A stretch of 19,895 nt of DNA from an uncultured Clostridia bacterium (GTDB taxonomy: Bacteria > Bacillota > Clostridia > UBA1381), in the NCBI GenBank assembly GCA_934463455.1, contig CAKSJU010000033.1, positions 1-19,895 on the forward strand, read 5' to 3'. Every line of letters begins with the position of its first letter. The first letter of the stretch is position 1. Position numbers and translations under genes: made by a program. Below are positions 7,040-14,849 of the stretch, one piece after another. The notes under the pieces are model-generated. The model had not been told where the DNA came from, ran no database searches, and saw only the letters and a program-made list of their open reading frames with translations.

Positions 7040-7068
7040 GTTATAAAATATAATTTTAGAATTATCAA
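7040..7068 (-). promoter_or_regulatory. Sigma-A promoter of mgtE
   Basis: TTGATA (7063-7068) and TATAAC (7040-7045) on the minus strand, each 5 of 6 to consensus, are separated by exactly 17 nt. Transcription should start near 7033, giving a leader of about 170 nt before mgtE. The promoter begins 11 nt past the PBP gene; no terminator is visible between them. Confidence 0.75.
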
Positions 7069-7078
7069 TCACATAATA

Positions 7079-9460
7079 TTATTCCGGAATTACCGTAACA
7101 TCATCCGGAATTTCCACCGTATCCTCCGAACTGCTGTCCGACGGCTTTTGGGTTACCTCCGACGGCTCATGCGTGGATTGGCTTTGATTTGTTTCACTCT
7201 CTGCATCGTCGGTTTCATTTTTTGCCGACGGTGACGGAGTCTCATTTTTTTTTGCCGCAGAGCCATGATTCGTACAATGTTTTGTAGGCTCTGTTCCGCT
7301 GATAAAATATTCAACGGATGACGTACAGCCGGAATTTGCAAGTTTTCCCGATTTGGTACAAATTTTCGCTTCCACTACTCCCGGCGGCACGCTAAATTCT
7401 TTTACCGGCAAATCCGAATGCACTTTTTCCATAACCATTCCCCAAAGCTTTGCGGAAATATTTGTTGTTACTCCCGCATTTCTTATAGAAGCATTCTGGT
7501 CAAAACCATACCATACCGCCCCGACATAATACGGAGTATATCCGACAAACCATTTATCGTTATCGTTGTTGGTTGTTCCTGTTTTACCCGCCGCAGGCAT
7601 TTTATCAAGCTTTGCAAGACGTCCCGTTCCGCTTTTTCCTTTTATTACCGATGTCAAAAGCGATGTTATGATAAATGACGTTTCCGGCGAAATTGAATTT
7701 TCCTCCGCCGCATTGTTTTCAAGCAAAAGCTTGCCCTTGTTGTCGATTACTTTTGTATATGTGTGCGGCTTTACATATTTTCCGCCGTTTGCAAAAACTC
7801 CGTACGCAGCCGCCATTTCCTTAACCGTCACTCCGTAGGTAAGTCCTCCCAATCCAAGCGGACTCAATGACTTATCAGAATCGGCAAGAGTTGAAATGTG
7901 GAATTTGTTCTTCAAAAAGCTGTAACTCGAATCAACACCAAGCTGCTGCAATGCACGCACTGCCGTAGTATTCGAAGAAATTTCAAATGCTTTTCTGAGA
8001 GGAATATTTCCTTTATAGCCCGAATAAGCGTTTTTAGGACTCCAATCCCCTATAGTAAGCTTTTCATCCTCCAGTATTGACGCTGCGGTAAGCTTTTTCA
8101 ATTCTATCAACGGCGCATAAACCGACAACGGCTTAAACGACGAGCCCGGTTGTCTCTTTGTTTGCGTTGCACGGTTAAGCCCGCGGCTGTCTGTTTTTTT
8201 ACCCTTACCGCCCACCATAGCTTTTATTTCTCCGTTTGAAGGATCAATAATAATCATAGCCGATTGTGCTTTTTTTGCAGCTGATGAAGACGGAAAATTC
8301 GATTCATTTTCAAATATACTTTCCACTTTTTCCTGAATATCATTATTCATGGTAGTATATATCTTCAGTCCGCCGTTATATACCTGCTGTGTTGCAAATT
8401 CCTCGGAATACCCCTTTTGGTTTTGCAAATCGCTTATGATATCATTTATTACCTGATCTACAAAATACGAATAAATTTTTGACTGTCTTTCCTTATGATT
8501 TTTACTCAAACCCAAATCACTGCCCGAGGCTTCGTTATATTCCTCTTCTCCTATCATGCCGAGTTCTTTCATTTTTTTCAAAACAACATTACGTTTATTA
8601 AGAGCATTTTCAGGATTTTTAATAGGGTTAAAGTATGTCGGCCGCTGAGTAATTCCCGCAATAGTTGCCGCTTCCGGCAAAGTCAAATCAATAGTTTTCT
8701 TGTCGAAATACAAATTTGACGCCGCTTCTATACCGTTACAATTATTTGCAAAAAATACAACATTCAAATACAGTGTAATTATTTCATCCTTTGAAAGCTC
8801 CCTTTCAAGGGCTATAGCGCGCATCATTTCCTTAATTTTTCTGATAGGCGTACGCTTGTCTTCATGTGTTATATTTTTTACAAGCTGCTGAGTTATTGTA
8901 CTTCCGCCATAGCTTCTTTTTCCGCGGGTAACCTTTTCTATTGTCCAGTTGATGACAGCACCGGCAGTACGTTTAATATCAACACCTTTATGTTTGTAAA
9001 ATCTTTCATCTTCTATTGCTACAACCGCATCTTTTACAACATCCGGAATTTCGTCCGGTTCGAGCCAAATCCGATTGCCGTCATCATAAAGCTGTTCAAG
9101 CTCATATGAATTTCCCAGTTCATCTGTATAATATACCATCGAAGAATAATTAAGAGACAGATTGTGTACATCCATATCTTTCATTTCACGCGAAATTGCC
9201 GCATACATCCCGACAAAAATTCCGCTTCCGACTACCACGCACACAAAAAAGCACATTAATACAGCTGTGCGAAGCTTTTTGAATATCGGATTCTTTTTCT
9301 TTGTCTTTTTAGTTTGTTTTGCTGAAGCAGCCGATTTCCCCGAAGAAATTTCCGACACGGGAATACGTCTTGTACGCTGCATTGCTTCCGATGAACGCTT
9401 TACCTTTTTTTTATCATTTTTAAAAGCGAATACTGAGCTTTTCCTTCTCTGTCTTCTCAA
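7079..9460 (-). CDS. Class A penicillin-binding protein (PBP1A-type transglycosylase/transpeptidase)
   Basis: A 793-residue bifunctional peptidoglycan synthase. A basic cytoplasmic tail (1-62) leads to one membrane anchor (about 65-88). The GT51 glycosyltransferase follows, with E150 in AIEDERFYKHKGVD, GGSTITQQLVKN at 186-196 and KIKEMMRAIALERELS near 208-223. The transpeptidase has the S440-x-x-K443 nucleophile motif (PGSSFKP), SSN at 495-497 and KTGT at 626-629. The C-terminus (about 735-793) is a Ser/Thr/Glu/Asp-rich low-complexity tail with no PASTA domain. The start is TTG at 9460 with GGGGGG about 10 nt before it; the next ATG is 26 codons in. It has its own promoter at 9499-9527. Confidence 0.95.
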   Translation of the reverse strand: MRRQRRKSSVFAFKNDKKKVKRSSEAMQRTRRIPVSEISSGKSAASAKQTKKTKKKNPIFKKLRTAVLMCFFVCVVVGSGIFVGMYAAISREMKDMDVHNLSLNYSSMVYYTDELGNSYELEQLYDDGNRIWLEPDEIPDVVKDAVVAIEDERFYKHKGVDIKRTAGAVINWTIEKVTRGKRSYGGSTITQQLVKNITHEDKRTPIRKIKEMMRAIALERELSKDEIITLYLNVVFFANNCNGIEAASNLYFDKKTIDLTLPEAATIAGITQRPTYFNPIKNPENALNKRNVVLKKMKELGMIGEEEYNEASGSDLGLSKNHKERQSKIYSYFVDQVINDIISDLQNQKGYSEEFATQQVYNGGLKIYTTMNNDIQEKVESIFENESNFPSSSAAKKAQSAMIIIDPSNGEIKAMVGGKGKKTDSRGLNRATQTKRQPGSSFKPLSVYAPLIELKKLTAASILEDEKLTIGDWSPKNAYSGYKGNIPLRKAFEISSNTTAVRALQQLGVDSSYSFLKNKFHISTLADSDKSLSPLGLGGLTYGVTVKEMAAAYGVFANGGKYVKPHTYTKVIDNKGKLLLENNAAEENSISPETSFIITSLLTSVIKGKSGTGRLAKLDKMPAAGKTGTTNNDNDKWFVGYTPYYVGAVWYGFDQNASIRNAGVTTNISAKLWGMVMEKVHSDLPVKEFSVPPGVVEAKICTKSGKLANSGCTSSVEYFISGTEPTKHCTNHGSAAKKNETPSPSAKNETDDAESETNQSQSTHEPSEVTQKPSDSSSEDTVEIPDDVTVIPE

Positions 9461-9498
9461 GGTATCGTTTCCCCCCGTAAAAATATACTATCATTATA

Positions 9499-9527
9499 AT
9501 TATAGTACAAATTATCAAAATTTGCAA
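9499..9527 (-). promoter_or_regulatory. Sigma-A promoter of the class A PBP gene
   Basis: On the minus strand, TATAAT (9499-9504, perfect) lies 17 nt after TTGCAA (9522-9527, 4 of 6). It sits in the 95-nt gap after the AraC-type gene, about 40 nt before the PBP start, so the PBP is transcribed on its own. Confidence 0.7.
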
Positions 9528-9555
9528 CTGTTTATTTTAAAAAACCTAATTTTGT

Positions 9556-10401
9556 TTATCTTTTTCTGTATTCTCCCGGCGATACTCCGTAAATTTCTTT
9601 AAAATGTCTGTAAAACAGTTTTTTATCACTGTACCCGGATTCACGCATTGCGGTTTCTACCGAAATATTTTTATTATTTAATAGTTCCGCAGCTTTATGT
9701 ACTCTTTTTTCCTTTATATAAGCGCAAAAGCTTTTACCGCAGTATTGCTTTAAAAGGCGGCTGAAATATGTAGGATTGTAAAAGCTTTTTGCAGCAATAT
9801 CCGCAAGATGTATTTTTTCTGCGCAATGCTCGTCTATATATTCCATAATATACGGCATTATCTCTTTAATTTCATTTCCCTCTTCTCTGTGCAGCTTTCT
9901 CAAAAGCATGGTAAACAAAATTCTGACATATCCGCAAAGAGCCGATTTATATCCTATTTTTTTATTATTATATTCCGAAATCATCATATTAATCAGATTA
10001 TCCGCTTCTTCAAGCTCTCTCCCGGAAAAATGTACGCATTGATCATTAAAATTTTCAACGTTCGAAAATTCTTTAAACATACTGTGAGCAAACATTTCGG
10101 TGATACTGTCCGAGTCTATCAATTCATTACTCAAAAAACGAGGCTCAAGCAAAATATTTACAAATTTAATTTCATTCCCCGCACTGTATCCATGGGGCTG
10201 TCCGTATGAAATAAAAAGCAGATCTCCGTGCGATACTTTATATTCCTTACCGTCAATATATTGCATGCCTTTACCGGACATGATATAAACCAATTCTATG
10301 AATTCATGCAAATGAGCACTTTCGGTTAGGGTTGTTTCATGAACTTTTATCGCAATATTTTCATTTTGTGTTATTTCAGTGTTTTTTTTATATAAATACA
10401 T
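9556..10401 (-). CDS. AraC-family transcriptional regulator with N-terminal cupin sensor
   Basis: A 281-residue DNA-binding regulator. Residues about 15-130 form the cupin ligand-binding domain (HLHEFIELVYIMSGKG, then GDLLFISYGQPHGYS). Residues about 180-281 hold the two helix-turn-helix motifs of the AraC/XylS domain: IHLADIAAKSFYNPTYFSRL, then the second motif ending GYSDKKLFYRHFKEIYGVSPGEYRK. Such cupin-AraC regulators in Firmicutes usually control sugar uptake or degradation genes. Here it follows the ROK glucokinase, separated by a hairpin (10422-10460). Its target is unknown; the sugar transporter operon in this window is one possibility, and adjacent cupin-AraC targets are common. Confidence 0.92.
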   Translation of the reverse strand: MYLYKKNTEITQNENIAIKVHETTLTESAHLHEFIELVYIMSGKGMQYIDGKEYKVSHGDLLFISYGQPHGYSAGNEIKFVNILLEPRFLSNELIDSDSITEMFAHSMFKEFSNVENFNDQCVHFSGRELEEADNLINMMISEYNNKKIGYKSALCGYVRILFTMLLRKLHREEGNEIKEIMPYIMEYIDEHCAEKIHLADIAAKSFYNPTYFSRLLKQYCGKSFCAYIKEKRVHKAAELLNNKNISVETAMRESGYSDKKLFYRHFKEIYGVSPGEYRKR

Positions 10402-10421
10402 ACGTTATCACCAATAGTACA

Positions 10422-10460
10422 ATGGGGCTGCAAAGGAATTTTTCCTTTATTCAGCCCCAT
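10422..10460 (-). terminator. Two-part hairpin between the ROK kinase and AraC genes
   Basis: ATGGGGCTG (10422-10430) pairs with CAGCCCCAT (10452-10460). Inside, after a small bulge, AAAGGAA (10432-10438) pairs with TTCCTTT (10442-10448) around a 3-nt loop. It starts 7 nt past the kinase stop. The tail on the minus strand, TTGTACTATT, is only weakly T-rich, so termination is probably partial and some read-through into the AraC gene is plausible. Confidence 0.6.
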
Positions 10461-10467
10461 AAAAAAT

Positions 10468-11409
10468 CTATTTTCTTGCAGCAAGTGCAGCTCCTATAAT
10501 GCCGGCTTCATTAAACAATGTGGCAATACTGATCCGTGTTTTCGGCATATATCTGTTATATTGATATTTATCAACATATTCTATAATCGGCTTGAGAAGA
10601 TAATCTCCCTCTTTGCTTATGCCGCCGCCGATTACCAATTTTTCCGGCTGGAAAATATTAATCATTCCCATAATACCGTCAGCAACGTATTCAATGTATT
10701 TTTTAACTACCGCTTCAGCTGCCTTATCGCCTTCTTTTGCAGCTGTAAATGCTGTTCTTCCGCTTACTTTGCCTTCTTTTTCCGCCACCTTGTGCATTGC
10801 ACTGTCCGGATTGTTTTTCATAGCTTCCTCTGTCTGACGGATAAGCGCAGTTACCGAGGCATAAGCTTCCCAGCATCCTTTGTTTCCGCATGTGCACAAA
10901 ACTCCGTCATGCACAAGCGTAACATGTCCCAATTCTCCGGCAACTCCGTTAAAGCCGCGATAGATTTTTTTATCAATAATAACTCCGCCGCCTACTCCCG
11001 TTCCGAGAGTAATAAAAACAAAATTGTCAACTCCGCCGCCGTTTACTATATATTCGCCGAAAGCTGCCGCATTTGCGTCATTTTCCACATTTACCGGCAA
11101 ATCAATATATTTTTGCAATTCCGCAGCTATAGGCGTATGGTCCATATTTATATTATTCGAATATGCAACAACTCCGTTTGCATTATCTATAGAGCCCGGG
11201 CTTCCGATACCGATAGCCTTAATATCCTTAAGAGTAAGTCCCGCATCGGCAGTGACCTTTTTGCAAACCTCCGCCATATCTTTAACAATCTCTGAATAAT
11301 GTCTTTCGTTCATTGTCGGTGTAGAGCCCTGTGACAAAATTTTTCCGTTTTCATCAACAACGCCTGCCGCAATATTTGTTCCGCCCAAATCCACTCCGAT
11401 ATAATACAT
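10468..11409 (-). CDS. glcK: ROK-family glucokinase
   Basis: A 313-residue cytoplasmic sugar kinase that phosphorylates glucose with ATP. The N-terminal phosphate-binding loop is VDLGGTNIAAGVVDENG (6-22). The catalytic aspartate is D111 in ENDANAAAFGE. A glycine-rich stretch LGTGVGGGVI (135-144) is followed by the ROK signature GELGH (158-162). Zinc ligands are H162, C172, C174 and C179 (CTCGNKGC). Length and motifs fit Firmicute glucokinases; other ROK sugar kinases, such as those for N-acetylmannosamine, cannot be excluded. The SD AAAAGGAG lies about 8 nt before the ATG, and the gene starts 19 nt past the secreted peptidase-like gene, so the two are cotranscribed. Confidence 0.94.
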   Translation of the reverse strand: MYYIGVDLGGTNIAAGVVDENGKILSQGSTPTMNERHYSEIVKDMAEVCKKVTADAGLTLKDIKAIGIGSPGSIDNANGVVAYSNNINMDHTPIAAELQKYIDLPVNVENDANAAAFGEYIVNGGGVDNFVFITLGTGVGGGVIIDKKIYRGFNGVAGELGHVTLVHDGVLCTCGNKGCWEAYASVTALIRQTEEAMKNNPDSAMHKVAEKEGKVSGRTAFTAAKEGDKAAEAVVKKYIEYVADGIMGMINIFQPEKLVIGGGISKEGDYLLKPIIEYVDKYQYNRYMPKTRISIATLFNEAGIIGAALAARK

Positions 11410-11428
11410 AATTGTTTCTCCTTTTATT

Positions 11429-12433
11429 CTAATCTTTTTTTATCGCCTGTATAAAATCCAAATCACGGATATTATATTTTTTCAAGCATGTTTTATCAAA
11501 TGTAACCGCCTCACTGTCTTCATATGCCGGCTCATTAAAAAGAATTTCGTCTCCCGAATAGCCGACCGCATATAAAGTGTGCGGATAAACAGTGTATCTT
11601 ACCATTACTCCCTTAGGGTTTTTATCCAATGCTTCTTTTAATGCGGCGATTGCAGCATCATCCGTTTCCGCATTTATGTACGTTGCACCTTTCCACGATT
11701 CATATCGTTTGAAATACTGCGAATTTTCATCAAGTGCCGGAGTAAATGCAACATTAAATTCCTCTATAATATTTCTGTGCTGCATGAACGCTCCGGAGCC
11801 GCTTTTTTTGTTTATTTCCGCAACCATATCCGGGGTTACAAGATTTTCAAGCGTTTCGGTAAGAGCCATTGCATATGCGCAAACCCAGCAATAACCGTTT
11901 CCTCCGTTTTCGAAGCCCCATTCCTGCTGTCTTTGTGAGAAAAATACTTTTTTATCATTAGAAAAAGTAAAATTACTTTTATATTCCTCAATTTTTTCTT
12001 CTTTTGTTTCACCGTTCGGATATATATCTATATTCCCTGTTTTACTGTCCCATTTAACTTCGGCATTCACAACCTCGGAAACATTCCGAAGCGGAAGATA
12101 CGTATATCCGCCGCTTAAGCAAGGCGGCTGCGTCAGCACTATTTCTTTTCCGTTAATTTCTGCCTCCGCGCTGTCGATTTTGGCACGAAATTCAAAATCA
12201 TCATTCCATAAAACAATTGATTTTGTGTCGTTAAACCATATTATTCCCAAGCCGAGAGACTCTGCAATATCACGAATCGGAACCATTGTACAGTCATCTT
12301 TTACAATTGAGTTATTTATTTGTCTTTCATTTATTCCATGAACCCGGATGACATTTTTTTCTGCCGCATATGCCGGAATTATTGCTGACATAACAGCAGA
12401 AGCAGTCAAAACCGCTGCCAAAAATTTTTTCAT
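11429..12433 (-). CDS. Secreted protein: copper amine oxidase N-like domain fused to a C39/papain-like peptidase domain
   Basis: A 334-residue exported protein. Residues 1-23 are a signal peptide ending AYA, with cleavage expected before AEKNV. Residues about 27-140 are a CAO-N (copper_amine_oxidN1-type) domain, seen in MVPIRDIAESLG (50-61) and YLPLRNVSEVV (112-122), which in Clostridia is a wall- or surface-associated non-enzymatic module. Residues about 163-334 look like a papain-fold peptidase: GYCWVC with a cysteine at 182, H285 in YPHTLYAVGY and N300 in ILFNEPAY. Whether it is active, and on what, is unknown; a distant C39-like bacteriocin-peptidase relationship is plausible. It has its own promoter (12476-12504) and precedes the glucokinase by 19 nt. 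Confidence 0.82.
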   Translation of the reverse strand: MKKFLAAVLTASAVMSAIIPAYAAEKNVIRVHGINERQINNSIVKDDCTMVPIRDIAESLGLGIIWFNDTKSIVLWNDDFEFRAKIDSAEAEINGKEIVLTQPPCLSGGYTYLPLRNVSEVVNAEVKWDSKTGNIDIYPNGETKEEKIEEYKSNFTFSNDKKVFFSQRQQEWGFENGGNGYCWVCAYAMALTETLENLVTPDMVAEINKKSGSGAFMQHRNIIEEFNVAFTPALDENSQYFKRYESWKGATYINAETDDAAIAALKEALDKNPKGVMVRYTVYPHTLYAVGYSGDEILFNEPAYEDSEAVTFDKTCLKKYNIRDLDFIQAIKKD

Positions 12434-12475
12434 CTGTTATTCAATCCTTTTCATAATTAACAATAACACTATATT

Positions 12476-12504
12476 ATAATAGCCTATTTTTGTTAAAAAG
12501 TCAA
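12476..12504 (-). promoter_or_regulatory. Sigma-A promoter of the peptidase-like/glucokinase operon
   Basis: On the minus strand TTGACT (12499-12504) and TATTAT (12476-12481), each 5 of 6, are spaced 17 nt. It lies in the 99-nt gap after the thioesterase, about 45 nt before the start codon. Confidence 0.75.
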
Positions 12505-12532
12505 TACATTTCCTATCAACTGTAATATTTTT

Positions 12533-13000
12533 TTAATAATGTTCCTTCATACGCATTTTTCGCAATTCGTTCCTCTTTTTCCCCGCTTCCCAAAGCAAAC
12601 GGTCCTCGTCGGTTTCAAGTATAAGTCCCGGAACCTTTGTAGGGGTTTGATTTTCGTCCAATGCAACCATTACAATATATGCTTCATTTATAAGTCTTTT
12701 GGTTCCGTCCATATTTTCCACAAATGTTTTTACCTGTACTTCCATTGAAGTTCTTCCGACATATGTGAGCCTGCCCTTTAACGCAAGAACTTCATTCTGA
12801 AAAGCAGGTTTTTTAAATTGAAGTGTATCAACAACTACCGTAGTAACATTATGCCCCGAATGTCTGCGAGCCGTTACGGCGGCGACAATATCAATCCACT
12901 CCATAAGCGTACCGCCGAACAGACGGTTATAACCGTTCATATCCGCCTTCGTTAAAACCTGTACATGCTCTGTATAGGAATCCAAAGGTCTTTTTTCCAT
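12533..13000 (-). CDS. Hotdog-fold acyl-CoA thioesterase
   Basis: A 155-residue thioesterase that hydrolyses acyl-CoA to free acid and CoA. The hotdog signature is clear: N25 in MNGYNRLFGGTLMEWID, the GG turn at 29-30 and D37 at the start of the central helix, followed by VVVDTLQFKKPA. This matches the YciA/YkhA (acyl-CoA thioesterase 7-like) group, which form hexamers. A basic C-terminal extension (KKRNELRKMRMKEH, about 141-154) follows the fold. A strong SD, GAGGAGG, lies about 7 nt before the ATG. The gene sits about 100 nt past the zinc-ribbon terminator; no convincing promoter was found in that gap, so it may depend on read-through. Confidence 0.93.
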   Translation of the reverse strand: MEKRPLDSYTEHVQVLTKADMNGYNRLFGGTLMEWIDIVAAVTARRHSGHNVTTVVVDTLQFKKPAFQNEVLALKGRLTYVGRTSMEVQVKTFVENMDGTKRLINEAYIVMVALDENQTPTKVPGLILETDEDRLLWEAGKKRNELRKMRMKEHY

Positions 13001-13097
13001 GCTTTTTCCTCCTCAAATATAACCATGATGCAGATGTTTCCCATACAGGCCGCAATCTGCCCGAGACTCCGCTCCTTGCAAAGAGCATTGCTTCGAT

Positions 13098-13139
13098 AAA
13101 AAGGGGCAAAATTACTGCCCGATAAGGCAGATTTGCCCC
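13098..13139 (-). terminator. Rho-independent terminator of the zinc-ribbon gene
   Basis: GGGGCAAA (13103-13110) pairs with TTTGCCCC (13132-13139), and the inner CTGCC (13115-13119) pairs with GGCAG (13126-13130). Read on the minus strand the stem is followed by TTTTT (13098-13102). It lies 20 nt past the stop codon. Confidence 0.88.
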
Positions 13140-13159
13140 CCAAAAATACGAATATAAAC

Positions 13160-13549
13160 TTATTCTTTGATTTTTGCTCCGCACTTAGAGCAATATTCCG
13201 CATTTTCCGCGCAATATTCTCCGCACTCGGGACATATTGACGAATTACTTAAATCAGCTATTTTGGTTTTTATCTCTGCAATTTCCGCATACAAAGCTTC
13301 TACAGCTGCAAGTTTTTCGGAAATACTTTCCGGAAAATCGCTTCCGCTTTTATACTCATCATATACACTTTTCCCGATTTCCGCCAAAATATCCTTAATT
13401 TTTGTTTCATTCATGCCTATGGCATAATTAAACTTTGTTTTATTAATTAAATTATTTGTTTTGTTAACCGCACTTCCGGCAAATTTTTCAGCCTCGGAAA
13501 ATACTTTATCCGCGCCTTGTTTTATTCTATCCACAAATTGTTCATCCAT
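13160..13549 (-). CDS. Small coiled-coil zinc-ribbon protein
   Basis: A 129-residue protein. The first ~95 residues are charged and predicted helical (FVDRIKQGADKVFSEAEKFAG, LAAVEALYAEIAEIKTKI), followed by a C-terminal zinc ribbon: CPEC, then about 10 residues, then CSKC, with one extra cysteine between. Function unknown; such proteins occur widely in Clostridia. The frame is open to a GTG at 13576 and has an ATG at 13561, but the ATG at 13549 is preferred: GGGA lies 6 nt before it and the protein then begins MDEQFVDRI. The upstream leader folds strongly and can cover this GGGA, so the start choice matters. It is alone between a strong promoter and a strong terminator. Confidence 0.82.
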   Translation of the reverse strand: MDEQFVDRIKQGADKVFSEAEKFAGSAVNKTNNLINKTKFNYAIGMNETKIKDILAEIGKSVYDEYKSGSDFPESISEKLAAVEALYAEIAEIKTKIADLSNSSICPECGEYCAENAEYCSKCGAKIKE

Positions 13550-13554
13550 ATCAA

Positions 13555-13763
13555 TTCCCATAGCCTTTCTGCCCACCGGTAGTTTTTTAAATATACACGT
13601 CTCTTATCGTGGGCGGATAAGGCGTATAACAGGGAATCATGCACGTCGCAGTTTCGTGCCGAAAACACAAAACTTTTTTCGGCAGTGCAGTCAATTCCGC
13701 CGGAGACTTAACATAAAATTGGTGTTAAATTTCCTTTTTTATTTCTCGGGAAATTATTTCCCT
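13555..13763 (-). ncRNA. Candidate structured leader or small RNA before the zinc-ribbon gene
   Basis: About 210 nt from the predicted start site to the zinc-ribbon start. From 5' to 3' on the minus strand: a GGGAAA/TTTCCC hairpin (13748-13762); TTAACA/TGTTAA (13708-13713, 13723-13728); a perfect 9-bp TGCCGAAAA/TTTTCGGCA hairpin (13657-13665, 13676-13684) extended by TGCAC/GTGCA (13640-13644, 13685-13689). Then two competing folds. Fold A pairs CTTATC/GATAAG (13603-13608, 13616-13621) and TATAC/GTATA (13592-13596, 13624-13628). Fold B pairs 13609-13614 with 13571-13576, 13619-13623 with 13563-13567, and 13632-13636 with 13555-13559, hiding the ribosome binding site. This resembles a riboswitch or attenuator, but it matches no class I recognise. 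Confidence 0.5.
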
Positions 13764-13769
13764 GATATT

Positions 13770-13798
13770 ATTATATCACATTATTTCGTATTTGACAA
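13770..13798 (-). promoter_or_regulatory. Strong extended -10 promoter of the leader and zinc-ribbon gene
   Basis: On the minus strand TTGTCA (13793-13798, 5 of 6), a 17-nt spacer, and a perfect TATAAT (13770-13775) preceded by TG one base upstream (extended -10). Transcription should start at about 13763. It begins 5 nt after the mltG stop, so the operon upstream probably reads into it. Confidence 0.85.
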
Positions 13799-13802
13799 TA
13801 TT

Positions 13803-14849
13803 TTAATTTGCCAAAGTTTGCTCATGCTCTTCATACGTCTTTGTGAAAATATGGCTTCCGTCATTTTTCTCTTCATCTGTATGATAGTACAAATAATCAT
13901 GTTTTTCCGGATTTAAAGCAGCCTTTATAGACTTAATTCCCGGATTTGATATAGGCCCTGCCGGCAATCCCTCATACATATAAGTATTATACGGCGATTT
14001 TATTTCTAAATCCTTATAGTATACCTTCTGCTTATCATATATTCCGTCGGTAATTGCATAAAGTACCGTAGCACACATTTGAAGCTTCATGCCTTTATCA
14101 AGACGATTTTTAATAACGCCGGATATTGCCGCACGTTCGGAATCGAGCTTTGCTTCCCTTTCAATAATTGACGCCGTTGTGATAATATCATATATATTAT
14201 CCGTACTGCCTGATACACTCGAATACTCTTTTTCAAATGTCTTCAGCATTTCGTCAATAACCTCTTCGGGAGAAACATCTTTATAAAATTCATACGTTGA
14301 CGGGAACAAAAAACCTTGAAGCTTATATTTTATGCCTTCTTTTTCCGGGATTTTTTTTAAAAAACCGTAATCATAGTCGGCATTAAGAGCTTTTTCTATA
14401 CTCTCTCGGTCTCCTATTCCCTCATCTGTCATTTTTTTAATAATGTTTTCAACAGAGTATCCCTCCGGGATTGTAAGGCGTACAGTTTCTTTTTTTGCTC
14501 CCTCTTTTACAAGAGTTTCAACAACATCTCCGTAACTCATTCCGTCTTTAAAATTAAAATCACCGAACTTTAAATTGCCTCTGTTTCCGGAAATAATTAC
14601 CTCGGCAATAAATTTCATTTTCTTGGAAATAACTTTTTCTTTTTTCAATGTGTCAGCCACATCAAACAATGAACTTCCTTGGGCTATTTCCACATTTTTA
14701 TCGCCTTTTACCCTATCATATCCGAAAAAAATATTCCCCAGTGCCAATATCAATGCAAAAGCAACCAGCAAGACAGTAACGGTTTTTTTTCTTTTCTTTT
14801 TTTTCAGCCGTTCGGCACGGCGCTGTTCTATACTGTCTGAATTACTCAC
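13803..14849 (-). CDS. mltG: Endolytic murein transglycosylase MltG
   Basis: A 348-residue membrane-anchored lytic transglycosylase that cuts nascent glycan strands and sets their length. A basic cytoplasmic tail (KKKKRKK, about 16-22) leads to one membrane helix at about 23-43. The YceG fold follows, with a LysM-like segment (about 51-115) and the catalytic glutamate E230 in TTASIIEREAK. The downstream family motifs are KLQMCATVLYA (255-265) and YEGLPAGPISNPGIKSIKAAL (292-312). The start is GTG; its first bases overlap the ligA stop (GTGA, 4 nt), with AGGA 5 nt upstream, so it is translationally coupled to ligA. It is the third gene of the SLH-glycosidase/ligA/mltG operon. Confidence 0.95.
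   Translation of the reverse strand: MSNSDSIEQRRAERLKKKKRKKTVTVLLVAFALILALGNIFFGYDRVKGDKNVEIAQGSSLFDVADTLKKEKVISKKMKFIAEVIISGNRGNLKFGDFNFKDGMSYGDVVETLVKEGAKKETVRLTIPEGYSVENIIKKMTDEGIGDRESIEKALNADYDYGFLKKIPEKEGIKYKLQGFLFPSTYEFYKDVSPEEVIDEMLKTFEKEYSSVSGSTDNIYDIITTASIIEREAKLDSERAAISGVIKNRLDKGMKLQMCATVLYAITDGIYDKQKVYYKDLEIKSPYNTYMYEGLPAGPISNPGIKSIKAALNPEKHDYLYYHTDEEKNDGSHIFTKTYEEHEQTLAN

Noticed and set aside
13001..13097. Promoter for the thioesterase gene
   Set aside because: A GC-rich stretch and one TATATT-like hexamer were seen, but no -35 lies at a usable distance. No promoter is claimed.
13587..13640. 17-codon minus-strand ORF (MIPCYTPYPP start) inside the zinc-ribbon leader
   Set aside because: No ribosome binding site precedes it and it lies within strongly paired sequence. 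It could be a leader peptide, but structure explains the region better. It is kept only as an alternative.
13555..13763. 6S RNA
   Set aside because: Size, a strong promoter and an AAACTGCGACG segment resembling part of E. coli 6S made this worth considering. But the long rod with a large central bubble could not be drawn, and the 3' end runs into a coding region with no terminator. Left as unknown class.
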